From NCBI RefSeq assembly GCF_004359215.1, contig NC_090619.1, positions 3,913,956 to 3,977,955 on the forward strand: a DNA stretch of 64,000 nt. Reading direction: 5' to 3'. The DNA comes from Bremia lactucae (taxonomy: Eukaryota; Oomycota; Peronosporomycetes; Peronosporales; Peronosporaceae). The translations under genes and the position numbers were made by a program. Shown one piece after another: positions 11,483-21,429 of this stretch (position 1 is its first letter; each line of letters opens with the position of its first letter). Under the pieces are notes generated by a model. That model was given only the letters and a program-made list of their open reading frames with translations, did no database searches and was not told where the DNA came from.

Positions 11483-11810
11483 TGTAATGGGCCACATTAC
11501 AGGAATAACACCACACAAAATTAAATAAACAGTTACATTTGTAGGCAGGTGTTGTGCCCAAACAGTACGCACATCGCAACAATTTATTATTGGTTCATTA
11601 TTTGGGGCCTAAAGACCCAATATGGACCAATGATAAAATTTCCTGAAAATAAGTGGTTCCTGAAAGGCGGAAACACGGTCATACTTAGTACTATTAAAAA
11701 TCTTCGTAACGATGAAATAAATTTGTATTTACTTGATACGTAATACTTAGCCAGAGGCTTCCTTAAGCGTTTCGTGTAAGCTAGTGACGGGACGTTCTAG
11801 CCCCGTTACA
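11483..11810 (+). repeat. D 5' LTR
   Basis: It is bounded by TGTAATGGGC on the left and CCCCGTTACA on the right, an imperfect 10-bp inverted end shared with families A and B. It is immediately followed by CGTGGTAGCACTTAGTAGTCC. There is no second copy in the window to compare, so the boundaries rest on the ends and on the adjoining primer-binding site. Confidence 0.65.
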
Positions 11811-11812
11811 CG

Positions 11813-11830
11813 TGGTAGCACTTAGTAGTC
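11813..11830 (+). promoter_or_regulatory. D primer-binding site
   Basis: TGGTAGCACTTAGTAGTC lies two bases after the LTR end and starts with the TGG that pairs with a tRNA CCA tail. It differs by one base from the family A site. I cannot name the primer tRNA by eye. Confidence 0.55.
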
Positions 11831-11994
11831 CTTCCCATGCCCGAGTTTGGGATAAGCGAATCGTCGTATTTTAACGCTCCAGATTAGCTTCTGGAGCACA
11901 CAACCTTCCCCCATCTCACTGGTGTTGTGTGGGATTCCCTCATTCGCCTCGCGGCAATATCGAGAGAGGCGTTCGTCGCGTCGCTGATGAGATC

Positions 11995-11999
11995 AGGGA
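11995..11999. repeat. B3 target-site duplication, left copy
   Basis: AGGGA lies immediately left of the B3 3' LTR and is repeated at 19055-19059 immediately right of its 5' LTR. Five bases is the usual length for Ty3/Gypsy integrases. Confidence 0.9.
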
Positions 12000-12484
12000 T
12001 GTAGCGGAGCTACCTCACTCCTTAAGTCAGAGGAAGACTTATAGACTCAAAGATTCTCTTAGGTCTATAGAATGAGTGGGTTTAACAACTCAGGGAGTCG
12101 TACAAGCATTTAAAGCTTAATAAATTTTAGTTCAAGGGACTCAGGGGTTCGTAGAACCAAATGACAAATAGTGCACCCGGAGTATGTACCTTAAAAAGGC
12201 TTTTGTCTCTCACAGATCAATGCGCAAGCCTTAGATTGGCACTAGACGCCTGAATATCAAAAGAAGAACTGAACTTTATTGATTTTTTTAAATCGAAAAA
12301 CCTTGCCCTAGCTAATTTAAAATAGATAGCGGCCGTCAGATTAATACCTGACGGCAATTACGTTTGTTACCCAAAATAGATGGGATTTTAGTAATTAACT
12401 TTTTAGAATAGGATAAAAGGGTAATTTACCCATAAAGTAAATGTACCACACAACGGTTCACTAACCGATGTGTGCCCCATTACA
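12000..12484 (-). repeat. B3 3' LTR
   Basis: The 485-bp LTR starts TGTAGCGGAG and ends CCCCATTACA on the plus strand. It is followed at 12485-12498 by CCCTCCCCCATCAG, the complement of the polypurine tract that primes plus-strand synthesis. It is near-collinear with the 18574-19054 copy. Confidence 0.9.
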
Positions 12485-12595
12485 CCCTCCCCCATCAGAC
12501 TGTTGATACCGAGTGATGCCATCCGCTTCATTTCCTCTTTGAGGTTGGAACATATACAGCTAACCGTTTGGTTGTTTTCTGTATTTCTTTGTCCC

Positions 12596-13735
12596 ATGAC
12601 AATCAAGCGTGAGTCACAGACTCTTAGCACCTTCCTCAACGATGAGAAAATACTGGACTATGAAAGTAACACTCCATCGGAGGATGAGGTAAAAAAGAGT
12701 CGCTCGTACACGCCACCTCAGCAGGATGAACATCGGCGGGCCCCGAATCCGTTCCCAGAACGTGGTGCCGCCGATGTCTCAACTGCATTGCGCACGACAC
12801 AGGACCCTGAGGCCAACATCACCACGAACCCACTCGATGAAGAGGAAGAGCGGGAAATCCTTATGAAAGAAGAAGCTCGTCGTCGAGCTGCATTGATAGC
12901 AAAAGCCAAAGCTGACAGTGAATACCGATTCACTCCACTTAGTGTGGAAGAGCGTCTTAAATAGATCACGGGTCACAGCTTGGCCACCTGGATCTCCTGC
13001 CCCACGGCGAGGACGCCGGAGGAGCTCGCTGCTCACGACACTCTTTATGAGCGATACCTTACGCCAAAGGTAATGACGCAAAGTCAGTATCGGACGCGTT
13101 TGCGTGATCAGGCCCGTGGGGCTTCGGTGACCTCAATGAGGGAAATTACGATCGTTAAGCGAAATAGACGCTTCGTTTGAGAACTGGGTTAATAGGGCCC
13201 GCCGCCTACGCAATATTTGGAATCTTAGAGAGTCTGCGGATGTGGCTGATGTTCGTTTAGAACGGAAGCTTCGCTTCGATTTTGCCAAGCTTAAGACCAA
13301 AGGTCAGTTACGCTCGGCATTTATGCCACAAAACGAGGATAGGTCTAGCCAATATTTGAAAGCTTCGGTTGACCGTGCAACCATGGATCGAAGCCGCACT
13401 GAGGCTATAGATCCACCTAATCCCACTTCTAGTATGGAAAGCGTCGTTTGACACAAGTTGACCCTGAGCTTGGCGCTCAAAACGTCAACGGCGTACGGGC
13501 AATCTTGCCGAAGAGGTACCTCAAACTACCAAAAGTTTTTAGAATAGGTATACCTCAGCCACTTCACCAGATATTGGTAGTGACCCTTATGACGGCATCG
13601 ATTAATAAGTTTTTAATGTGAAACTGAAAGTTCCCTCGCGCATTAAGCAGCGCGGGAGGGGGCCGAAATCTCGTCGGGAGCATTTGATGCTCTAAAGCAC
13701 GAGGTGCAAGTTCTTCGTGAGGGCCTTGCTCGGGC
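12596..13735 (+). pseudogene. B3 antisense ORF (frame broken)
   Basis: An ATG at 12596 opens a plus-strand frame running opposite to pol for 123 codons to a TAG at 12962. The deduced protein starts MTIKRESQTLSTFLNDEK, then has the block RRAPNPFPERGAADV (about 12730-12775) and a highly charged helix with EEEEREIL, KEEARRRAA and SEYRFTPLSVEERL. After the stop the same family of sequence continues: TPEELAAHD and SQYRTRLRDQARGASV (13015-13150), LERKLRFDFAKLKTKGQL (about 13258-13310) and a coiled-coil end near 13680-13735. The function is unknown. It is the counterpart of the longer frames at 35434 and 38044. Confidence 0.6.
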
Positions 13736-13744
13736 ATGAACAGC

Positions 13745-14535
13745 GTTTTTTAACGCTAAAACTCTATCACTGGGAGCATTGAGCTCCAGCGCTTTGGTGT
13801 CTGAGCACACACACTGCATCAAACGTCTTCAATGACGCGTTTGACTCCATCAGTTTGGCCATCGGTCTGCGGATGGTCCACGGTGGACATGTCCAATCTG
13901 GTGCTAAGCACTCGGAAAAACGATTCCCAGCGTTTACCCGTGAAACGGGGGTCTCAAGATAATTGCCACTGGCAAACCGTGTTGTCAAAACACGCGATCG
14001 ACGAACAGCCTTGCTTTACCTCCACCATCAATGGTATCCGGCACAGCCGCTAAGTGAGCCATTTTGCTCAATCGATCAACAGAGACTACGGTGTCGGTGT
14101 TACCGGCTGAATCTTTCGGTAGACCGAAAACAAAGTCCATATTAGTGGACTCCCAACACTCTATTGGTACGGGTAGACTTGCCAGTTGCGAAGCAGCATG
14201 CGCCGAGGGTTTAACCCATTGGCAAGTTTGCATGTGCTAGCGTATGTGCGAACGTATATGCTAACGTATATGCTAACGTATGCGCTTACCCAATTATAAA
14301 GTTAGGGCCACCAATAAATCTGGCTTACAGAGCTGCAGGTCTTTTCTCTACCGCAATGACCACCAAGGCCAGTATCGTGTGCCTCGTAGAGGATTCGGTA
14401 CTTCAAATCCTTATCATGAGAAGCGACGACGCGCGGAGGCTCCACAGCGTCCGTGTAATAAAGCAATAGGTCGTTATCGATAGAAAATTGATGTAATCTT
14501 GCACGCAAATGTGCCGACAATTTAAAATTCCTATT
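13745..14535 (-). pseudogene. B3 integrase remnant
   Basis: On the minus strand the zinc-binding region (about 14290-14520) is followed by the catalytic core at 13985-14233 with MDFVFGLPKDSAG, which keeps the first catalytic aspartate. The later core, in other frames down to about 13800, keeps DRDPRFTG- and TDGQ-like residues. The integrase C-terminal domain and chromodomain are missing: the sequence jumps from the antisense ORF end straight into the core near 13745. A 12-bp repeat expansion lies at 14234-14284. Confidence 0.7.
14234..14284. repeat. 12-bp tandem repeat in the B3 integrase zinc region
   Basis: Four imperfect copies of a GTGCTAACGTAT-like unit follow one another where B4 and B6 have a single copy (CATGTGCGAACATATGTGC). 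The expansion adds whole codons between the conserved Cys pair and the following helix of the integrase N-terminal domain. Confidence 0.75.
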
Positions 14536-15960
14536 CAGTGATCCTTAGAGCTCGTAGCAGAGCTACACACTTTTCATTCTTGGCGTAAGCCAAACGGATT
14601 AATTCAGTAATAGACGACATTGTAGTCGTAAATTGAGAGGGCTCATAATACGGCCTGCATGATAACGCATCGGCCAAAGCGATTCTGCTTGCCAGGTTTA
14701 TACTTCACGTCGAGGTTGTATTCGGCGAAAAAAGATAGCCATCGGGCCAATCTCTGTGAGAGATGGGGCGACTTAGTCGCCGTGCGTAATGACGCGTGAT
14801 CTGTATACACAAACGGCTTAGAGCTGAGCAGATGAACTCTGAATTTAACTAGAGCATACTTTCATAGCAACTCTTTGCCATGAACTGGGTAGTTCTTTTC
14901 CGCGGCTTTGATCTGTCTAGATTCGAACGCAATAACACGTTCGTGCCCATCAGCATCTGCTTGCAACAGAGCACTGCCAATGGCAAAATCCGATGCGTCC
15001 CAGACGACACTGAAATGCCAATTTGGATTAGGCAGTGCCAGAATCGGGGCATGGATAAGGTTATCCTTCACTGCTTGAAAAGCATTATGCTCTGTGCTAG
15101 TCCAGCACCAATCCGTATCCTTTTTAGGAGGTTAAATAATGGCCTAGCCATATCAGCGTAATTTTCGCTATATTTGTGTAAATAATTGGCGAGACCCAAC
15201 CACTTACGCAAATCCTTTTGGTTTTTAGGAACCGGCCAATCTACTATGGCTTTTACCTTAGCGGGATCCGCTCTAAGGCCTCGCTTTCCAATGAAGCATC
15301 CTAAGAACGGAATTTCGTCTGCGCCAAAGATGCATTTAGATGCATTGGCATACAATTTATTTGTGCGCATGCACTCGAGCAATGCTCGCAAATGGTCTAA
15401 ACGGTTTTTCATATCCGACCGACTCGGCTCCGCACGACTATGGACAAAAATGTCATCAAATTAAGTCTGTGCATAACCCCGATAAGGGCGGAACAGTTGC
15501 GTCACTAGACGATTAAATGTTGCCGGGGCGTTAATAAGCCCGTGTGGCAAAACTAACCACTCCTACAGTATACCTCTTGGGGTGCTAACCGCTGCAAGGG
15601 GGACATCATTAGCTCGCATGAGCCGTTGGTAGTAATCATCGACTAAGTCAAGTGCACCGTACATTGGACATCCCACCATATTGTTCTGAAGACTATCCTT
15701 TGTAGGAAAGAGGGTTTGTGCTGGTACAGTGGCAGTATTAAGCTTATTATAAGCATGTACAATACGCAATTTACCATTTGGCTTTTTGACACGAAATTTC
15801 GGTGTCGAATGGGGAGATGTCCTTTCTCGTACCATTCCAGTCTCGTGCTTATCACGGAGAACATCGTCAATGACGTCACTATTCCCTTGGTAAAGGCCAC
15901 TGTCGTGTGACACAGTATTTGGTTCTCGGAACCAAGTCAATATCATGACGAACACCTCTA
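14536..15960 (-). pseudogene. B3 RT and RNase H remnant
   Basis: The minus strand carries RT at 15068-15955: SPHSTPKFRVKKPNGKLRIV near 15790-15850, the ALDLVDDYYQRLMR block, and a connection with RKWLGLANYLHKYSENYADM. RNase H lies at 14540-15071 (FAIGSALLQADADG, AEKNYPVHGKELL). The YFDD tyrosine codon is TAA (about 15455-15465), so the palm is interrupted exactly at the active site. Confidence 0.8.
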
Positions 15961-16940
15961 TCTGGGGGTTGAATCAGATGGTACATTGGTACATACCATA
16001 TCTTGAAATTCCTTAATCACGCAATAAAATGGATCTGTAGGATCTTTAAGGATCGATGACCCACTCCGCGCACTGAGTGCAGCTTTGTGTCATCCAGGAC
16101 AGCTTCGTCCAGAAGTGACGATGAGTTTTACTCAATCGTCGGTCGAATGACCACCATCTCAGATGAGTCGCCAGCCTTTTTTTTAAGGCTCGGCCGCACT
16201 CATCAACAGACATTTCGTCTAGCTCTAAAAGAGCACGTAACGGAGTGATTTCCGCAAGGCTAGTTTCTCCTCGATGTTACCGGTTACGCAATTTACAAGC
16301 GTATGCAGTTGCTCGCTCGTATCAGTTTCGGAGGCTATAGACGCTTCGCGTCCCCTGTCTCGAAGTATAGATAATACGCCTCTTAGAGGCCGAGACATTC
16401 ACGTCCTCAAATTTCCAGCCTGTATTGGTTCTATACCAGAGCGGGTGGCTGATTCGACATCCGACAAGGAGTTAGGTAACTCAACTTCCTTGTCCAGCGA
16501 CCTTTACGTGTCACTTCATGTGAAGTAGAAGGGTTCGACCCGAAATGCCCTGGCGAACCGCCAATAGTGTCAATACTTACACTCAGTATGGTGCCACCTC
16601 GACCGACCAAACTCGGTGGACTTAGACGTGCCACTCCACGTATCTTAAGGATATTCCACCCTTGATGACTCGGCCTTAGACCTACAATTAGCATTCAGTG
16701 AATAATAATTATAACGAGTGTCACTCGACGGAGTACGTGCCGTTCCACCTTCTTTTTCTGAGTCGGGCTCAGAATTATTTATTCAACATTGGAGTCATTA
16801 ACTCAGACATTCCAATGTCTTAAACACTGACAGAATCAACCAGTGATTCGCGCCATTAGCGCTTTTGTTGCCTAGCAAAGGTGGGTCCATGACTCTCCAA
16901 CCCTTTGCTAGGAGCATTGCACATGGCGCCTAAGGTATTA
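15961..16940 (-). pseudogene. B3 protease-RT linker
   Basis: It is homologous to the B6 linker at 54157-55090, in the order seen there. 16431-16694 reads VARLSPPSLVGRGGTILSV, a single copy of the 40-residue unit that is duplicated in B6. It ends at 16940, where the orientation of the sequence flips. Confidence 0.65.
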
Positions 16941-17901
16941 TGTCCAGGAGTTGAGAACTCTCATTGCATCTATGCATCAAGACCCGGTGCAAGAAGCAAT
17001 TGTCGTGTCAATATTTATGGGGAATCTCAATGAGGGCGTTGCCTGGACGGAATTATTTCGATCCCATCCTGCTACTTTCGAAGAGGCCGTTGTCATATCG
17101 CTACGAGCTGAGTTCGACTTTAAGTCTGCTCGTGTTAGCACGCCTGTTTACCGACCAAGCTCTTTGAGCACACGGGTACCGTCTAATATACCGGAACTTA
17201 TTGATCTAAGCCTTGTTGAGGAAGGAGAAGAGGCACTTCAAGCTGTGGAGCAGCATAAGAACATCTGTAGATGTTATATGTGCAGAAGCACGGAACATAA
17301 CGTCCGGCTTGCCCCCATATGCAATTCGCGTAAAGCTCGCAAAAGCCCCAACCCCGCCCTATTCCAGAAATCTAATACGGTGCGGGAAATTGTCGATACC
17401 CAGTAGGTGCGGTACACCATGCTGGGAAAGACCTAGGCTCTGTCGAACCTTTAGGAGGTGAGAGTAAAAAGGTCCTAGCCCCAATTAGCTCGGTGCGTGA
17501 TAGCACGGGGCGTGAGTACAAGTCTAGCTTATTATTCTCTCAAGCGATTGTGAAGAGCTTTAACAATCCATGGTCAATTTTAATTGACTCAGGAGCGTCT
17601 TGCAATTATGCTCGACGTCTTTCCCTTGAGAAATCAAAAATACGTTGAGGCGCTTAAAGCGCATGAAAGTGATACAATTACTGTTCGCTAAGCGATTGGG
17701 ACTCATGTCACTGTTCCTAAAGTTCCGTTCAACTTAGGTATGAAGTTTCTGGACTTTGACAGTGTGGAACGCTGTTTCGTCCTTGATTTGGACTAAGACT
17801 TTGACAGTGTAGAACGCTGTTTCGTCCTTTATTTGGATATGATCTCATCCTTGGTATGGCCTGGCTTGAACGCCATGAGCCATGGATCGATTGGAGGTCT
17901 A
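16941..17901 (+). pseudogene. B3 gag C-terminus and protease, inverted within the element
   Basis: This 961-bp block reads as family B on the plus strand although the element around it is minus. 16951-17406 encodes the gag middle and C-terminus (RTLIASMHQDPVQEAIVVSI, then EEGEEALQAVEQHKN and a decayed C-X2-C zinc knuckle). 17560-17875 encodes the aspartic protease with I-L-I-D-S-G-A-S and the end motif M-A-W-L-E-R-H-E-P-W-I-D. A 45-bp in-frame duplication with a stop at its junction lies at 17752-17841. The outer joins match perfectly if the block is turned round, so it is an inversion, not a separate insertion. Confidence 0.85.
17752..17841 (+). repeat. 45-bp tandem duplication in the B3 protease
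   Basis: Two copies of a 15-codon unit beginning GACTTTGACAGTGT start at 17752 and 17797. The first copy ends in TAA. Other B copies have one unit (FDSMERCLVLDLD in B6), so this is a B3-specific duplication. Confidence 0.85.
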
Positions 17902-18520
17902 GTCCCCTGAGTTCGTTTACCCTGTCGAGTCGCTATGAGCCGTGTTCGCATACGAAAAGCCTGATCAGGCGGTGCAAACGTGCTGGTCATTTGCTGTTTC
18001 AGCGAATCCCATGTGGGAAAAGCGTCGTTTATGGACGAACTGCACGATAGTGCTCACTCCATGGCTCTACCTCCGAGTTTGATAATGGCCATAGCCACCT
18101 TTTGCCGTTCTGTTAAGACCAATATGAACCCAATGAACGTCTCCATCTGCTTAATCCAAAAAAGAAGGTTTTCTCCCTATTTTCCCTCTAATGTCTTCAC
18201 ATTAACAACTTGAGTGCGAGCCTTAGGGTGCGTTGACGGGGTGTCAAACGTCACCAAGTCCTACCCAGCTTGGATAGACTGGTGTAGTGAGACTCTGAAT
18301 CAGGTACAAATATGTACCGAGTTGGCATAGATGCCGCAAGGTGATCTCAAACCTGTCCGATCACGAGAGGTTTCATATTGCATAAAGGATTGAGCCTTCC
18401 ATGCAGCACTTCTGGTCCTGGGACATAATAAACTTTATATGTTCAAGCCCGAACAAAGTTTGAGCTTGTCATTAGCTGCGTTGCGCCTCGGAAAGGTTTG
18501 GAAACGTTTTAGTTTCAGTA
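17902..18520 (-). pseudogene. B3 gag N-terminal half
   Basis: The minus strand matches B6 gag residues 1 to about 185, including the NVKTLEG- and WIKQMETFIGF-like segments and the block before RLATRQGKR. The start ATG is lost (the CCAT at the B6 start corresponds to a changed sequence near 18505). Frameshifts are scattered through it. Confidence 0.7.
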
Positions 18521-18573
18521 AAGGCTTAATTTTAAAAAGTCTCAGAAGTAGATTGACCACAAGTGCTACCAGA

Positions 18574-19054
18574 TGTAGCGGAGCTTCCTTGCTCCTTAAG
18601 TCAGATAGATACTTATAGACTCAAAGAGCCTCTTAGCTCTATAAAATTATTGGGCTTGATAACTCAGAAAGTCGTACAAGCTAAAAAAGCTTAATGAATC
18701 CTAGTTCAAGGGATTCAGGGGCTCGCAGAACCAGGTGGCAACTAGTGCCCAAGAGGATATACCTTAGAAAGGCTTTTATCTCTTACAGATTAATGCGCAA
18801 GATTTAAGAAGGCACATGACGCTTTAATATCAAAAGGGGAATTGAACTTTATTAAATATTCAAATCTAAAAACCTTACCCTAGCTAATTAAAATAGGTTT
18901 CGGCCGCCAGTTTTATATCTGGCGGCGACCACATTTATTACCCATAATAAATGGGATTGATTGATTTTACTATTTAAATAGGATAAAAGGGTATTTTACC
19001 ATAAAGTAAATCTACCACAACAACGTTTTATCAACCGATGTGTTCCCCGTTACA
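18574..19054 (-). repeat. B3 5' LTR
   Basis: The 481-bp LTR runs from TGTAGCGGAG to CCCCGTTACA on the plus strand. The flank on the gag side (18554-18571) holds the complement of a TGGTAGCACTTGTGGTCA primer-binding site. Confidence 0.9.
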
Positions 19055-19059
19055 AGGGA
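19055..19059. repeat. B3 target-site duplication, right copy
   Basis: AGGGA, identical to 11995-11999. Confidence 0.9.
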
Positions 19060-19960
19060 CCCCCGACGTATAACATATCGCCATACATTAGTTTATGGCC
19101 CGCGAGCTCGCCGAACCAATTGGCGAGGTTCAACTCCCTCGCGATCTTCATGGAACGGTTCCGTGAAGGTGGAAACTTTCTTCTTCTAAGGTGACGGTAA
19201 GGATCGATTGTCGCTGAATCGATGAGTCCGAATGGTCGACACCGCCATCGCATTAAGACTCCTCGAGACGCCCCAGTCGAAGGTCTACTTCCCCTTTTCC
19301 CGCCTCATTGGGATAGCCAAGGAATGTGCCCTTAGTATGGACGAGCGCGCGTTCTTCACCCTGGATGCCATCCAAGATGACCTTCGAGCCACCGCAAGAG
19401 GAGGAAATGGTGCGCTCAAGATTCCTGTCATGCGACAGGGTTAAATGGCGATGCGCGACTACGTGCAGATGGATATGCATCTGGCATCGTGTATCATCAC
19501 ACATTCCATGGACATGTACGCACAGGTGAATATTTTCTGGGTTGTATGCGTGAGGGGTAGACCCGCTTATCGCTTGAGCGTAGAGTCTGCAGAGCCTGCC
19601 ACATTGGAGGAGGCTTTTGCCATTGCTCTCTTTAAGGACTTAAGGGTCACCAAGGCTTATACCAAGCCTCCAGTTGTCCCCGTTATCCGGCCCTTTGATC
19701 CTGAACCTGGAGATTGATGCTATTGAGTCGCCAGTTGACCAACGACGTAAGATTCCCTACAAGGAAGACGCTCGCATTGGGCGTCAAATGGTTTGCTTTA
19801 GATATTAAAAGCCAGGTCATCGCGCGGCTCGCGCCAGCACCAATGTCAGCGTGTGTAGGGGACGCCAATCGTGAGACCGCTGCCCCTGCCGCACTTAAAA
19901 AAAACGGCCGGGACCAGTAGGTGCAGGGCGGTCTACTGGTTGGAACGGAGCTCCGGGTCA
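19060..19960 (+). pseudogene. D gag
   Basis: The gag frame resumes right of B3. 19232-19390 encodes [19 protein letters not shown] and LDAIQDDLR, which continues after a frameshift as [17 protein letters not shown]. After a second frameshift comes MAMRDYVQMDMHLASCIITH (19445) and the C-terminal ATLEEAFAIAL (about 19602). A zinc knuckle at about 19795-19850 is reduced to KPGHRAA with the first cysteines lost. This is a capsid-like protein inactivated by frameshifts and by the B3 insertion upstream. Confidence 0.75.
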
Positions 19961-20039
19961 GCCAGACCTTTCAGCCCTCCTGTGCTGTGTGCACGGTCAA
20001 ATGCCACCACTGCGACTGGTGATTCACTTCTGATTATTG

Positions 20040-20340
20040 TCAATTCACACTGTCGCCGGTATTCGGCGACCTCAACGAACGCTCCTGGACTCAGGAGCGA
20101 CGAACATTTTTTTTCGTGAAACTTTTCTGTCGATGCTGCCTCCCAGACTTCCGGTCTGGTCAAGTCATTATCAAGTTGGCAGACGAGAAACTACATCGTT
20201 TACCGCAGCGCGAAGTGTTATTGCCGAATAAGTTTGAAAGTTTTCGCGGTTATAATAATCACTTGGTTATAGCGATGAACTTTGCATTCGATTGCATCCT
20301 GGGCATGCCATAGCTGGCTCTTTTAGCCCAGACCGAGTGC
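20040..20340 (+). pseudogene. D protease
   Basis: The frame carries L-D-S-G-A-T-N-I-F-F-R at about 20083-20115, the active-site signature of a retropepsin, and ends near 20300 with F-D-C-I-L-G-M-P. The usual tryptophan after GMP is a stop (TAG at 20311). The domain is about 85 residues, typical for Ty3/Gypsy. Frameshifts occur between the two motifs. Confidence 0.65.
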
Positions 20341-20597
20341 TTAACCATATCAGTGAGGCGTCGACGCAATTTCGATGTCAGTAAAGTGTTTATTCATCTC
20401 TTGGTATCCCCAAATGACTGGCCCAACGTCACAGTCGTGGATCGTGAATCCACGACGTCTGCGGTGCACAGAGCGAGCGTTATGGCCCTCTTTGTACTGC
20501 TTGTTCTGTCCTTCTGGACACAAGTGACAGAGACTCCTCGCTTCACAGCAAGGGGGACGATGCGGATGAGCAATGGCTCACGCAAAGGACGACGCGG

Positions 20598-21045
20598 TCG
20601 AGCAGGGGTTCCCGCGCGTCAACAACGTGGTTTAACATAGGTTTCCGCATGTGCATGCAGCGGTTCCCATCGGCACCCCTTGTAATTGAGCAAGGGCTCC
20701 CACAAGGACAATTTGCGGTCGAGCAGGGGCTCCCACAGAGTATGACGTGGACGGACAGGAGTCTTCACGCGAGAACATGATGGTCGATCCGGGGTTCCCG
20801 TCATCACCCGCTGTGGTCGAACCAACTTTATGAGTATCACGACGACCACCGAACTGATAGATGGTAATGAAGCAAACAGTAGCTGTTCGGGCAGAAGCCA
20901 CGGCTTCTTCTCAGGGGCAAGACGAGGTTCCCACATGGGCAATTTGTGGTCGAGCAGAGACTCCCACACGGGTTTACGGCGGACGAGCAGGAACTCCCAC
21001 ATCACGTGTTGACGGTTGAGCATGGATTACTCCCGTTACGTGTTT
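20598..21045 (+). repeat. Imperfect 33-bp (11-codon) tandem repeats in the D protease-RT linker
   Basis: A unit with consensus [V/D]EQxLP plus five residues recurs at about 20598, 20686, 20716, 20785 (degenerate), 20948, 20981 and 21014. Spacing in the clearest runs is 30-33 bp, so the repeats keep the reading frame. The best pair reads VEQRLPHGFTADEQELPHHV. It lies between protease and RT, where other families have a variable linker. The opposite strand looks open over 134 codons only as a side effect of the repeats. Confidence 0.7.
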
Positions 21046-21429
21046 GCGGTCCCATGGATGAGGACATCAACTTCCCTCACCCCTAAAAGGGTGAGGGGTT
21101 CATCACCTGGCTGCGTTCGCCAGCTTCGAGTATCGACTCGAAGCACGACGGGAACACAAGCATCGAGGAATCAGCGCTGGAATTTGTCCACGCTATCGTT
21201 TACGTGTAAGGGAGTCTGCAACGGTGCCAATACATTGAAATCGCGAGTCCACTTCGTGACACGCTCTCAATACACGCCTTACAGGACTCTCCTGCAATTA
21301 TTTCCTTCGTGAACTTAACGGAGGCTCTGTGGAACAGGTATTTTTATCACCAACGATGCGATTATCGCGACAAATGAAGAGCAAATGACGCGACTTCAAA
21401 CGGCTGATCCAAAGTCAGGCGTGGAGAAC

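Larger units (their letters stand above)
12000..19054 (-). mobile_element. B3: complete family B chromovirus inserted in D gag
   Basis: Both LTRs (12000-12484 and 18574-19054) and a perfect 5-bp target duplication are present, so this is one intact integration event of about 7.05 kb in minus orientation. Internally it has the polypurine tract, antisense ORF, integrase (C-terminal tail and chromodomain deleted), RNase H, RT, linker, an inverted gag/protease block and the gag N-terminus. It is coding-dead but structurally complete. Confidence 0.9.

Noticed and set aside
19050..19253. RxLR-like motif (RHLRR) in a minus-strand frame
   Set aside because: No signal peptide, and the frame is a shadow of D gag. 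I found no credible RxLR or Crinkler effector in the window.
20619..21023. 134-codon minus-strand frame
   Set aside because: It is open only because the 33-bp VEQxLP repeats lack stops on both strands.
20598..21045. CRISPR-like array
   Set aside because: The units are degenerate, adjoin without unique spacers, and encode an in-frame peptide in a eukaryotic retrotransposon.
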